A stretch of DNA of 64,000 bases. Source: Sulfitobacter dubius (GTDB taxonomy: Bacteria; Pseudomonadota; Alphaproteobacteria; Rhodobacterales; Rhodobacteraceae). The stretch covers positions 372,001 to 436,000 of the forward strand of contig NZ_FOPG01000003.1 of assembly GCF_900113435.1 (NCBI RefSeq), in the 5' to 3' direction. Positions 18,205 to 26,821 of the stretch are shown here, in pieces (position 1 is the first letter of the stretch; every line of letters starts with the position of its first letter). Below the pieces are notes generated by a model. It was not told where the DNA came from, did not search any database, and worked only from the letters and a program-made list of their open reading frames with translations. Both the position numbers and the translations under genes were made by a program.

Positions 18205-18918
18205 ATGCCTAGAACAGTAAATATGCCTTCTGCATCCAACGCGCGCGTAAGCGCGGGTGTTGTGTTTTCTGCGGCGTTCGTGGCACTGGCTCTGGCGGGG
18301 AATGAGGTGGCATCTGCTGCTTGGCCGCGGGGCGAAGACAAAAGCTTTATGACCCTTTCATATGAATCGACCGTCGATGGCCCCGATTTCGGCGATTTCG
18401 GCTCATTTTATTATGAATATGGCTTGAACGAAAAACTGACTTTCGGCTTGGACATCGGCAAAAGCCAAGATGCCGGGCAAGTCAACGCCATCGCCTTTCT
18501 GCGCTATCCTGTGGAACTGACGGACGGCGATGATGTCTTTGCCGTCGAACTGGGGCTTGGCTGGGCTGAACGCGACAGCAGCGCGGTCGCAACGTTACGG
18601 CCCGGCTTCTCTTGGGGGCGCCCGGTTGAGGGGGCGTGGGGCAACGGTTGGCTTGGGGTCGAAAGCACATATGCGCTGTATGAAGACGGCGGCAGTCTGG
18701 GCAAAATCGACAGCACCTTTGGCATCAACCACGCCAATGGAAACCTGTCGATTTTCAAGCTGGAGTTCGCGGCCCCCTCTGATGGCGATGAAACGTTGGC
18801 TTTCGTGCCCTCGCATGTGGTCAAAGTTTCTGAGAACAGTTTTCTAGAGTTCGGCCTTTCGCATGAATTCACCGAGTCCGTGACCAAGATGAAGCTTGGG
18901 GTTTGGCATAGTTTCTAA
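18205..18918 (+). CDS. Putative outer-membrane beta-barrel protein
   Basis: A 237-residue secreted protein of no recognised family. It has a signal peptide of about 38 residues ending EVASA, then alternating hydrophobic and polar strands with many aromatic residues, and a C-terminal phenylalanine (GVWHSF), a feature of outer-membrane barrels. The ATG at 18205 has GGGA upstream; an alternative ATG at 18223 would give a more ordinary signal length. It lies 46 bp after the receiver gene and may be in the same operon. Its stop overlaps the stop of the convergent LysR gene. It could be a small pore or a surface protein. Confidence 0.6.
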   Translation: MPRTVNMPSASNARVSAGVVFSAAFVALALAGNEVASAAWPRGEDKSFMTLSYESTVDGPDFGDFGSFYYEYGLNEKLTFGLDIGKSQDAGQVNAIAFLRYPVELTDGDDVFAVELGLGWAERDSSAVATLRPGFSWGRPVEGAWGNGWLGVESTYALYEDGGSLGKIDSTFGINHANGNLSIFKLEFAAPSDGDETLAFVPSHVVKVSENSFLEFGLSHEFTESVTKMKLGVWHSF

Positions 18919-19844
18919 GCGGGCGCGGCGCTGCCTGCATGGTCACGCCAATCGGGCCGGTTGCCTAGGTTTGCGATCAGAAAATCGATGAAAAACCGTG
19001 TTTTCGGGGTCAGCACATTAGAGCGCGGGTAGACCAGCCAAAGCACCGAATGGTCATTCATCCGCCAGCCCGGAAGAAGCCGGACCAACCGTCCCGATGC
19101 GAGCTCCTCCGACACGCTCCACAGTGAATTAATGGATATTCCGGCCCCCGCGATCGTCGCCTCGCGCTGCGCATCCCCATCATCCAAAATGGCACGACAG
19201 ATCATGTCGCTGGGATTCAACGTAGCAGCCTCGCCGCCCGGTCCGATTAAAGGGCGCGGCTCAAGGTCGCTCCATGCGATGAAATGGTGGTTTTGCAGTT
19301 CGGCAGGGGTTTTGGGCATCCCGTGGGTTTCCACATAAGACGGCGCCGTACAAAGAACGCGGGTGTCATCGGCCAACTTGCGGCCCCGCAGGCTGCTGTC
19401 GGCCAAAGGCGCGCTGCGCAGGGCAAGGTCAAAGCTACCTTCGATGGCGTCAAACCGGGTGTCGGACAGGCGCAGATCTAATGTCAGCTCGGGGTAGGTC
19501 TCGTGAAATTTCGGCAAAAGCGGCATGATATGACGCTGGGCAAAGCTACTGGGGGCCGCGAAACGCAAAATGCCTTTCGGCCCTGCTTTTGTACCGCCAA
19601 GAATGGCCCGCGCGGCATCGGACTGTGCCAGAATTTCCCGCGCGTAGGGCAGGAAATCCGACCCATCAAGCGAGAGTGAGACCTTCCGCGTGGTGCGCCG
19701 CAAAAGCTCGACCCCCAACTCTTGCTCTAGTTTGGCAAGCCGTGCGCTGGCCACGGCGGGCGCAATGCCTAAGGCGCGACCGGCAGCAGAGATGTTGAGC
19801 AATTCAGCGGCCAAAACAAAAAGGCGCAGGTTGTCGGTGTCCAT
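18915..19844 (-). CDS. LysR-family transcriptional regulator
   Basis: A 309-residue LysR-type regulator. The winged helix-turn-helix occupies residues 1-60 (LLNISAAGRALGIAPAVASARLAKLEQ region), and the effector-binding domain (about 90-295) begins GILRFAAPSSFAQRHI. It belongs to the CrgA/DsdC-like group often found next to oxidoreductases. It is divergent from the MDR oxidoreductase 160 bp away and most likely controls it and itself. The stop codons of this gene and the preceding plus-strand gene overlap tail to tail in CTAA. The inducer is unknown. Confidence 0.9.
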   Translation of the reverse strand: MDTDNLRLFVLAAELLNISAAGRALGIAPAVASARLAKLEQELGVELLRRTTRKVSLSLDGSDFLPYAREILAQSDAARAILGGTKAGPKGILRFAAPSSFAQRHIMPLLPKFHETYPELTLDLRLSDTRFDAIEGSFDLALRSAPLADSSLRGRKLADDTRVLCTAPSYVETHGMPKTPAELQNHHFIAWSDLEPRPLIGPGGEAATLNPSDMICRAILDDGDAQREATIAGAGISINSLWSVSEELASGRLVRLLPGWRMNDHSVLWLVYPRSNVLTPKTRFFIDFLIANLGNRPDWRDHAGSAAPA

Positions 19845-19899
19845 AGGGATCGTATCCTCAAAGCGGTTAACGGCCTTTGCTACATTATCGCGGTCGGCA

Positions 19900-19914
19900 T
19901 TATATTCAATGTAA
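19900..19914. promoter_or_regulatory. Candidate LysR box (T-N11-A)
   Basis: TTATATTCAATGTAA has TTA/TAA arms and contains the T-N11-A spacing of LysR-type binding sites. It sits 56 bp before the LysR start and 90 bp before the divergent oxidoreductase. Assigned on position and pattern only. Confidence 0.35.
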
Positions 19915-20003
19915 AGAAACTGAACTCACAATTGGCCTAATTATCTGGGGCTGAAGGCTGGTCTATATCGTTCTCAACGCAATACTTAACGGGAGAGACC
20001 CCC

Positions 20004-20990
20004 ATGAAGTCCATGACCCTAACAAGCTACGGTGCCGATGCGCCATTTGTCGAAGCCGAACTGCCACGTCCCTTGGTCACCCCCGGCCATGTGGTGCTGC
20101 GCGTCAAGGCGACAAGCGTGAATACCATCGACACGATGATCAAAGGGGCAGGCAAAGACCTACCGTTGTCGCCCGATCTACCTGCCGTTCTAGGCATGGA
20201 TTTTGCTGGTGTGATCGAAGAGGTCGGTGAAGGCGTCACAGGTTTCGCCGTCGGTGACGAAGTTTATGGCTGCGCGGGCGGCTTGGCCGATCTGCAAGGT
20301 GCGCTGGCCGAATTCATGCGGGCCGATGCGCGTTTGATCGCCCACAAACCAAAAACTCTGTCGATGCGGGAGGCCGCCGCTCTGCCATTAGTTGGCATCA
20401 CCGCTTGGGAAGGGTTGCAGCGCGCCGGTGTCTCGGCAGATCAGAAGGTTCTCGTGCAAGGTGGCGCGGGCGGTGTTGGCCATCTGGCCGTGCAACTGGC
20501 GCGGCATTTGGGGGCGGATGTTTCCGCAACCGGCACCGGGGATGACCAGCTTTCGGTGATCGGCGGTTATGGCGCATGGCCCATCGATTTCATGGATGAA
20601 AAGATCGAAGATTACGTCGCCAACCACACCCATGGCAAAGGATTTGACGCGGTGTTTGACACGGTGGGCGGGGCGAATTTGACCAACTCTTTCGCCGCCA
20701 CTGCGTTGAACGGTCATGTCGTTACAACCGTCGCCTTGTCTGAGATTGATCTTTCGCCTGCGCATTTTAACGGGTTATCGCTGCATATCGTCTTTATGCT
20801 GTTGCCGATGCTGCATGACGTGAACCGCGAGGTGCATGGCGACATCCTTGGCAAGCTTGCCAAATTGGTGGACGCAGGCACGGTGAAGCCATTGCTGGAT
20901 GACGCGACATTCACGCTGGCCGAGGTTGGCGACGCCTATGCGCGCCTTCAAAGCGGCAAGGCTCTGGGCAAAGTGGTTATCGAAGTCTGA
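20004..20990 (+). CDS. Zinc-independent MDR-family NAD(P)H:quinone oxidoreductase-like
   Basis: A 328-residue medium-chain dehydrogenase/reductase. It has a GroES-like N-terminal domain (GMDFAGVIEEVGEGV near 70-85) and a Rossmann domain with VLVQGGAGGVGHLAVQLA near residue 150. The cysteine/histidine ligands of catalytic zinc are absent, which places it with the quinone oxidoreductase/enoyl reductase branch rather than zinc alcohol dehydrogenases. A GGGAGAG ribosome site precedes the ATG. Divergent LysR gene upstream. It probably reduces reactive quinones or enones with NADPH; the substrate is not identifiable. Confidence 0.85.
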   Translation: MKSMTLTSYGADAPFVEAELPRPLVTPGHVVLRVKATSVNTIDTMIKGAGKDLPLSPDLPAVLGMDFAGVIEEVGEGVTGFAVGDEVYGCAGGLADLQGALAEFMRADARLIAHKPKTLSMREAAALPLVGITAWEGLQRAGVSADQKVLVQGGAGGVGHLAVQLARHLGADVSATGTGDDQLSVIGGYGAWPIDFMDEKIEDYVANHTHGKGFDAVFDTVGGANLTNSFAATALNGHVVTTVALSEIDLSPAHFNGLSLHIVFMLLPMLHDVNREVHGDILGKLAKLVDAGTVKPLLDDATFTLAEVGDAYARLQSGKALGKVVIEV

Positions 20991-21023
20991 GGCTGTTTGG
21001 CTCTTCCTCAGCACCAAATCAAA

Positions 21024-21054
21024 AGCCCCGCTGCAAGTTTCTTGCGGCGGGGCT
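21024..21054 (+). terminator. Hairpin terminator after MDR oxidoreductase
   Basis: A 14-bp stem with one G-U wobble (AGCCCCGCTGCAAG / CTTGCGGCGGGGCT) and a TTT loop, 33 bp after the stop. No long T-run follows. Confidence 0.65.
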
Positions 21055-21164
21055 AATCTGTTTCGGCTCAAGATAAGAAAAGTAAAATATCTGCATTTTT
21101 CAGCGACGGAAACTTCCCAGCCCTGCGTATCAGCTTCAAGTCGGCTAACCGGGAAGAAATTGCG

Positions 21165-22346
21165 ATGAAGCGAATTGCGGAGTTATTGCTCGGCTTAATG
21201 GCCGTGGCTGCTGTGACCTATTGGCTCTTTGGGGAGCGGCTGATGCCGTCCGAAGGTGCGGTCGCGGCGGAAGAGAGCGGCGCAGGTGCGGCTCCGGGTG
21301 GAGGCCGACCGGGCGGTGGGCGACCGGGTGGCAATCGCGCCGCCACAGTGACCATGCAATCCGTCGAACTTAGCCCCTATGTGTTGGAATATCAGGCCGT
21401 CGGCACGATCGAATCCACCGCACGCGTCGCGGTGGTGGCAGAGGCCAGCGGCCAAGTCGAAGAACTGCTGGTTGCACCGGGCGACCGGGTGACCGCAGAT
21501 GCGCCGCTGCTACGGCTAGAGCAACGAACCCAAAAGCTTGATCTTAACAGCGCGAAGGCATCGCTAGCTGAGGCGGAAAATGCGCTGGAACGGGTGGAAC
21601 GGCTAAGCGCGACAGGGTCTGTGGCCGTCACCTCGGTACAGGTCCAAGAGGCGCAGACGGCGACCGACCTCGCGCAGGTGGCAGTCGACCGCGCCGAATT
21701 GGCGCTTGATCGCCGCATAATCCGATCACCCATTGATGGGGTGGTCGGCCTGATTGACGCGCGGTTGGGTGACTATCTGAACGCGAACGCGCAGATCACC
21801 ACCGTAAGTGTGCCCGAGCAGCTAAAGGTGGGCTTTTCCTTGCCCGAACGGGCCGTTGCCGTGCTGGAGCCGGGCCTGTCGGTGGATGTGCTGCTGCCCG
21901 CGCGTATCGGGCAGGTGTTTAAAGCGCAGATCACCGCGATTGATACTGAAATTGATCCAGTCACGCGGCTTATTGACGTCGAGGCGCAGCTTCAGGGCGA
22001 TGTCACCGGGCTGCGCCATGGGATGATCGCCAATGTGGTATTGGTAGAAGAGCAAGAGGCGATGCCCGCGATCCCGGCCCTTTCGATCGCGTGGAGCCGC
22101 GAGGGCGCGTCTGTTTTCGTGGCCGAGCAGGGCACTGTACGCCGCGTGCCCGTTACCATCCGGCATCGTTTGGATGATCGCGTCTGGGTCGATGGCACGT
22201 TGGCTGAGGGCGATCAGATCGTCGTCGAAGGGGTGCAAAAGTTGCGCGAAGGTGGGCAGGTCCAGACGTTGCAATTGGCCCAAGCGGAAACCAAAAAGCG
22301 CAGAGCGCCTCGGCCCAGCGTGCAGGAGCCTTCTGTAAATGAGTAA
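21165..22346 (+). CDS. RND efflux periplasmic adaptor subunit (pump 1)
   Basis: A 393-residue AcrA/HlyD-type membrane fusion protein. It has an N-terminal hydrophobic anchor (about 6-22), then a Gly/Arg/Pro-rich linker (about 42-60), a lipoyl half (VAEASGQVEELLVAPGDRV), a coiled-coil hairpin (about 120-175), the second lipoyl half (IIRSPIDGVVGLIDARLGD), and beta-barrel and membrane-proximal domains. It overlaps the RND pump gene by 8 bp. It bridges the inner-membrane pump to an outer-membrane channel, which is not coded here. Confidence 0.9.
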   Translation: MKRIAELLLGLMAVAAVTYWLFGERLMPSEGAVAAEESGAGAAPGGGRPGGGRPGGNRAATVTMQSVELSPYVLEYQAVGTIESTARVAVVAEASGQVEELLVAPGDRVTADAPLLRLEQRTQKLDLNSAKASLAEAENALERVERLSATGSVAVTSVQVQEAQTATDLAQVAVDRAELALDRRIIRSPIDGVVGLIDARLGDYLNANAQITTVSVPEQLKVGFSLPERAVAVLEPGLSVDVLLPARIGQVFKAQITAIDTEIDPVTRLIDVEAQLQGDVTGLRHGMIANVVLVEEQEAMPAIPALSIAWSREGASVFVAEQGTVRRVPVTIRHRLDDRVWVDGTLAEGDQIVVEGVQKLREGGQVQTLQLAQAETKKRRAPRPSVQEPSVNE

Positions 22347-25300
22347 TCCCGCGCCCAAAGCAGGCTTTTCCAGTCTGTTCGTCAAGCGGCCTGTCTTGGC
22401 GGTTGTTTTGAACCTGCTGATCATCATCGCAGGTGCCGCTGCGTATCTTGGCGTCGATATTCGTGAGATGCCCAACGTCGATCAACCCGTTTTGTCGGTG
22501 CGCACTACTTATGAAAATGCCGCGCCTGAGACGGTCGATACCGAAGTCACGGAGGTGCTTGAGGATGCGTTAAGCGCACTGGAGGGGGTCGAAGCAATTT
22601 CCTCCCAGTCCAGCTTTGGCAGTTCGCGGATCACGCTGGAACTGTCGTCATCCGTGGATATCAACACAGCCTCGAATGAGGCGCGCGAGATCGTGGCGGG
22701 GCTTAGCCGGCAACTACCTGATGATCTGGAGCCGGAGGTTAGCAAGAACGATGCAGACGCCGATCCGATCATTCGTGTTGCCCTTTATGGCACGGCCAGC
22801 CTTGAAGACCTGTCTCGGCTGGCCGAAGACCGCGTTGCGACCGAATTGGGTGGCATTGACGGGATCGCCACGGTCGAGGTCGCGGGCACGCAGGAGTATG
22901 AGTATCTCGTGCGGTTGAACATGACCGCGCTGACGGGGCGGGGGCTTACGGTTGAGGATGTCTCCACCGCATTGGCACAGCTTGATAACAGCGCGGCCCT
23001 CGGCACTTTGGAAAGTGCAGATCAGAAACTGACCCTGAAACTCGCCTCAGAAGATGTGTTAGTCGAAGACATCGCCAGCCTGCGGATCGACAGGAATACC
23101 CGGTTGAGCGACGTGGCATTGGTGCAGTTGACTGCCGTGGACCGTACGGTTTTCTCGCGGGTGAATGAACAAGCTGCTGTGGCGATCAATGTCTATCGCC
23201 AGTCGGTCGCAAATACGCTGACCATCAGCCAAGACGTTGCTGCCGCCTTGGCTGATTTGCAGCTGGATATGCCCGATGGGGTGCAGATGATCACGACGGC
23301 CGATGACGGCATCTATGTCGAACAGGCGCTGGACGAGGTTGTAAGTTCAATCCTGCTGGCCGTGGTGATCGTGGTACTGGTGCTCTACGCATTCCTGCGT
23401 TCGTGGCGTGCAGTGCTAATCCCGGCGCTGACCATTCCGGTCGCGCTGATCGGGACATTGGCTGCGATCTGGATGGCGGGGTTTTCGGTTAACACAATCA
23501 CGCTGTTGGCCTTGGTCTTGGCCACCGGCATGGTCGTTGATGACGCCATTGTCGTGGTCGAAAACGTTGTGCGTAAACGGCAAGAAGGGTTAGGTCGGTA
23601 TGCGGCGGCAGCCGAGGGGGCGAACGAGGTCTTCTTCGCCGTCATCTCGACCACGGCCACATTGGCAGCGGTCTTTATCCCGATCTCGTTCCTGCCGGGG
23701 CAGGCGGGGGGCATTTTCCTTGAGTTCGGCTTTGTGCTGGCTTTCTGCGTGACGATCTCGTCTTTCGTGGCGTTGACGCTGGTCCCTATGCTGGCCGCCT
23801 TTTTGGACCCGGGCCGCACTGGGGAACCCGTGACGGAGGGCTCTGAGGGCGATGCCAGCCTGCTGGGTCGCGGCTTGCTTTGGCTGGTGGACCGCGCGCT
23901 TGCGTTGCCGATCTTGGTCGTTGCGCTGGCGCTGTGCTTTGGGGTCTTTTCAATCTCTCTCTATGGCTCGCTCAACAGTGCGTTGACCCCGACCGAAGAC
24001 CGGGCAGCCTTCATGGTTCGGGCCCGTGCGCCATCGGGCGTGTCATCCAGCTTTACCGATCAGCAGGTGCAGCAAATCGAAAGCATGGTGGCCCCCTATG
24101 TCGAAAGCGGTGAGGTCGCGGCGGTACAATCCATCGTCGGGCTTGGCGGGGGGACATCGGCCTTTGTTATCGTGAAGCTTGCCGATTGGGCAGAACGGGA
24201 CCGCTCGCAAGAAGAGATCATGGCCGAACTAAACCGCGAGTTTCAGGCGATCACCGGCCTCACCGTCTTTGCACGCTCGCCCAACAGCCTTGGTATTCGG
24301 GGCGGGGGCTCGGGCCTCACGGCGGCGGTGACGGGGACGAACCCTGCGCTGCTGACCGCGCAAGCTGAAAAGCTGGTCGCAGCCATGCAGGCGCAGCCCG
24401 CGCTGTTTTCAAGCGCGCAGCTTAGCGAAGAGGCCTATGTCCCTGAGATTGAGGTGACAATTGATGCCGATCTGGCGCGGGAATATGGGCTGACCCCTTC
24501 TGAGATCGACGCCACGATCAGCGCCATGACCGCCGGGGTAGAGGCCGCAGAGGTGTTTCTGAACGGCGAAGAGATCACGGTACAGGTCGAGCCGGGTGGC
24601 CGCCCGATTAATGATCCTGCCGACCTCAACACCGTGTCCCTGCGCGGTGATACGGGCAGTTTTCTGCCCCTGTCGAGCGTGGCGCAGTTTGAGCAGGTGG
24701 CGGGCCTGTCGCGGGTCAGCCGTGAGGAAGGCAACCGCGCTGTGGCGGTCCAAGCGGCCCTGCCCAGCGGGGTGGACATGGGCGAGGCGGCAGCGGCGCT
24801 AGAGGAACTGGCGCGCGATGTCTTGGATGAAGGCGTGACCCTTGTGTTCACCGGCGAAGCGGCCAGCCTAGAGACGGCTGAGAACGGCATCTATATGGTC
24901 TTCGGCATTGCGTTTGTCATCGTGCTCTTGGTGCTGTCGGCACAGTTCGAAAGCCTGATCTCTGCTGCCGTTATCATGCTGGCCGTGCCGTTCGGGCTGG
25001 GTGCTGCGGTGGTGGCAATCGCCGTGACGGGCGGCAGTCTGAACTACTATAGCCAGATCGGTTTGGTGCTTTTAGTCGGCATCATGGCCAAGAACGGCAT
25101 CTTGATCGTGGAATTCGCAAACCAATTGCGCGAAGCGGGGGCCACGGTTGATGCCGCGATCCGCAGCGCCATGCGCCTGCGTTTGCGGCCTGTGATGATG
25201 ACCATGGTTTCGACCGTGTTGGGTGGGGTGCCTCTGATCGCAGCCACAGGGGCCGGGGCCGAAGCGCGCATTGCCGTCGGCTGGGTCATCGTGGGCGGCC

Positions 25301-25422
25301 TTGGCTTCGCCACTGTCTTCACGCTTTTTCTGACGCCTGTGCTGTACCGAATTCTGGCACCGCTCGCCCCGGTTCCCGGCGCCCCGACCCGGCAGTTGGA
25401 GCAGGAGTTGGCTGCGGTGTAA
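22339..25422 (+). CDS. RND efflux transporter permease (pump 1)
   Basis: A 1027-residue proton-driven RND pump with 12 expected helices and two large periplasmic loops. The proton-relay residues of drug-type (HAE-1) pumps are present: the Asp pair in GMVVDDAIVVVENV (helix 4) and the lysine in GIMAKNGILIVEFA (helix 10). It starts within the adaptor gene (8-bp overlap). Length fits AcrB/MdtB relatives. Likely exports hydrophobic toxic compounds together with the adaptor and a TolC-type channel located elsewhere. No dedicated regulator is adjacent. Confidence 0.92.
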   Translation: MSNPAPKAGFSSLFVKRPVLAVVLNLLIIIAGAAAYLGVDIREMPNVDQPVLSVRTTYENAAPETVDTEVTEVLEDALSALEGVEAISSQSSFGSSRITLELSSSVDINTASNEAREIVAGLSRQLPDDLEPEVSKNDADADPIIRVALYGTASLEDLSRLAEDRVATELGGIDGIATVEVAGTQEYEYLVRLNMTALTGRGLTVEDVSTALAQLDNSAALGTLESADQKLTLKLASEDVLVEDIASLRIDRNTRLSDVALVQLTAVDRTVFSRVNEQAAVAINVYRQSVANTLTISQDVAAALADLQLDMPDGVQMITTADDGIYVEQALDEVVSSILLAVVIVVLVLYAFLRSWRAVLIPALTIPVALIGTLAAIWMAGFSVNTITLLALVLATGMVVDDAIVVVENVVRKRQEGLGRYAAAAEGANEVFFAVISTTATLAAVFIPISFLPGQAGGIFLEFGFVLAFCVTISSFVALTLVPMLAAFLDPGRTGEPVTEGSEGDASLLGRGLLWLVDRALALPILVVALALCFGVFSISLYGSLNSALTPTEDRAAFMVRARAPSGVSSSFTDQQVQQIESMVAPYVESGEVAAVQSIVGLGGGTSAFVIVKLADWAERDRSQEEIMAELNREFQAITGLTVFARSPNSLGIRGGGSGLTAAVTGTNPALLTAQAEKLVAAMQAQPALFSSAQLSEEAYVPEIEVTIDADLAREYGLTPSEIDATISAMTAGVEAAEVFLNGEEITVQVEPGGRPINDPADLNTVSLRGDTGSFLPLSSVAQFEQVAGLSRVSREEGNRAVAVQAALPSGVDMGEAAAALEELARDVLDEGVTLVFTGEAASLETAENGIYMVFGIAFVIVLLVLSAQFESLISAAVIMLAVPFGLGAAVVAIAVTGGSLNYYSQIGLVLLVGIMAKNGILIVEFANQLREAGATVDAAIRSAMRLRLRPVMMTMVSTVLGGVPLIAATGAGAEARIAVGWVIVGGLGFATVFTLFLTPVLYRILAPLAPVPGAPTRQLEQELAAV

Positions 25423-25752
25423 TGCGATGACCAATCCCGCGATCCTGAGCAATAGGGCCGCGTGTTAAAGCAGAAGGGCGGGCGGCGTGAGGCGCTCGCC
25501 CTTTTTCGTGCATGGGCGTCGGCGTTTAGGGCCGTGCAAACCGCCCGCAATCTTGGGGCAGCGCCAAGTTCAGGACATTTTGACCTATTCCTTCAGCAGA
25601 ATGCTTCTTTGGTCCCGAACTGGGCAGCTGTGGCATTTTCGGTCTTGCCACTGAGGGTTGGAGTACATTTAACTAGCGCGGCAAGCTGAACACAGCAGCC
25701 GAGCGGGGCATCAAAAGCTTACGTTCGGTAAGGTTAATCAAGGGAGAGAGAC
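25423..25752. other. Intergenic region between pump 1 and TAXI gene
   Basis: A 330-bp gap. It contains the pump terminator (25474-25506) and, near its end, the AGGGAGAGAG ribosome site of the TAXI gene. A 75-codon open frame at 25462-25689 starts inside the terminator and has no recognisable domain, so it is not called. The middle (about 25510-25730) shows nothing I can identify. Confidence 0.6.
25474..25506 (+). terminator. Rho-independent terminator after RND pump 1
   Basis: An 11-bp stem (AAGGGCGGGCG / CGCTCGCCCTT, one wobble) closed by an 8-base loop and followed by a run of five T (25502-25506). Confidence 0.8.
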
Positions 25753-26733
25753 ATGAAATTCACCGCAATCCTCGCCGCCAGCACCATTCTGGCAGGCGCC
25801 GCCGTCGCACAGGACGTTGATAAAACCGGTTGGCCAAGCAGCTTTACCGTCGGCACCGCCAGCCAAGGTGGCACTTACTTCGCCTATGGCTCCGGCTGGG
25901 CGAACCTCGTGGCCAAAGAACTGGGTCTGACAGGCGGCGGCGAAGTCACCGGTGGCCCGATGCAGAACATGGCGCTGGTCCACACCGGCGAAGCGGCCTT
26001 CGGCATGACCACGATGGGCCCGGCGGCGGAATCTCTGGCAGGGACCAACCCCATCGCACCCGGTCTGGAAATGACCCAAGCCTGCGCGATGTTCCCGATG
26101 TACCAGACACCTTTCTCGGTGACCGCTCTGGCGTCTTCGGGGATCGAAACCGTGGCTGACATCCCAGCAGGGGCCAAGATCGGCTTTGGTCCGGCGGGCT
26201 CCACCTCTGACACTTATTTCCCGCGCATGATGGACACGCTGGGCGTGGAATATGAGCGCCGCAACGGCGGTTGGACCGATCTGGGTGGTCAGTTGCAGGA
26301 TGGTCTGCTGGACGTGATCGCTTTTGCCGCCGGTGTACCTGTGCCAGCGGTCAGCCAGTTGGAAGTTCAGACCGATGTGAACATCATCGAGTTCACCGAG
26401 GAAGAGCAGGCCAAACTGCTTGAAGAATTCCCGGTATCCGAGTTCGCGATCAAAGCCAGCACCTACACCACGCTGGAAGCGGACGCGCGGTCGGTCTCCA
26501 TGTGGAACTTCTCTATCGCCAACTGCGATCTGCCGGAATCCTTCGTGAAAGCGGCTGTCGATGTGGTCATGTCCGACAACGAGCGTATGACCGGCATCCA
26601 CAAAGCGGCGGCGTCGACCCTGCCTGAGAACTGGGACAAAAACAAAGTCCTGAAATGGCACCCCGGTGCGGCGGCGTGGTTCAAAGAGAACGCGAATGCC
26701 GACATTCCTGACGACATGATCTACGGCAACTAA
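25753..26733 (+). CDS. TAXI-family TRAP transporter solute-binding protein
   Basis: A 326-residue periplasmic binding protein with a 19-residue signal peptide ending GAAVA. The segment FTVGTASQGGTYFAYGSGWANLV is the hallmark start of TAXI (TRAP-associated extracytoplasmic immunogenic) proteins. The GFGPAGSTSDTY stretch near residue 145 belongs to the ligand cleft. The ATG follows a purine-rich ribosome site. The fused TRAP permease starts 88 bp downstream. TAXI systems import small acids such as glutamate or 2-oxoglutarate using a sodium gradient; the ligand here is unknown. Confidence 0.92.
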   Translation: MKFTAILAASTILAGAAVAQDVDKTGWPSSFTVGTASQGGTYFAYGSGWANLVAKELGLTGGGEVTGGPMQNMALVHTGEAAFGMTTMGPAAESLAGTNPIAPGLEMTQACAMFPMYQTPFSVTALASSGIETVADIPAGAKIGFGPAGSTSDTYFPRMMDTLGVEYERRNGGWTDLGGQLQDGLLDVIAFAAGVPVPAVSQLEVQTDVNIIEFTEEEQAKLLEEFPVSEFAIKASTYTTLEADARSVSMWNFSIANCDLPESFVKAAVDVVMSDNERMTGIHKAAASTLPENWDKNKVLKWHPGAAAWFKENANADIPDDMIYGN

Positions 26734-26821
26734 GCTAACGCCTAGACAAACTTGCATGCCGTCCCTAATCGGGGCGGCATCTTGCCATCATCCCGCATGA
26801 TTGTCGGGAAAGGGAGCTTCC

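Noticed and set aside
25462-25689. 75-codon open frame after RND pump 1
   Set aside because: It begins inside a terminator hairpin, has no domain and no clear ribosome site.
25738-26757. Minus-strand open frame over the TAXI gene
   Set aside because: Antisense shadow; the plus strand has signal peptide, ribosome site and family motifs.
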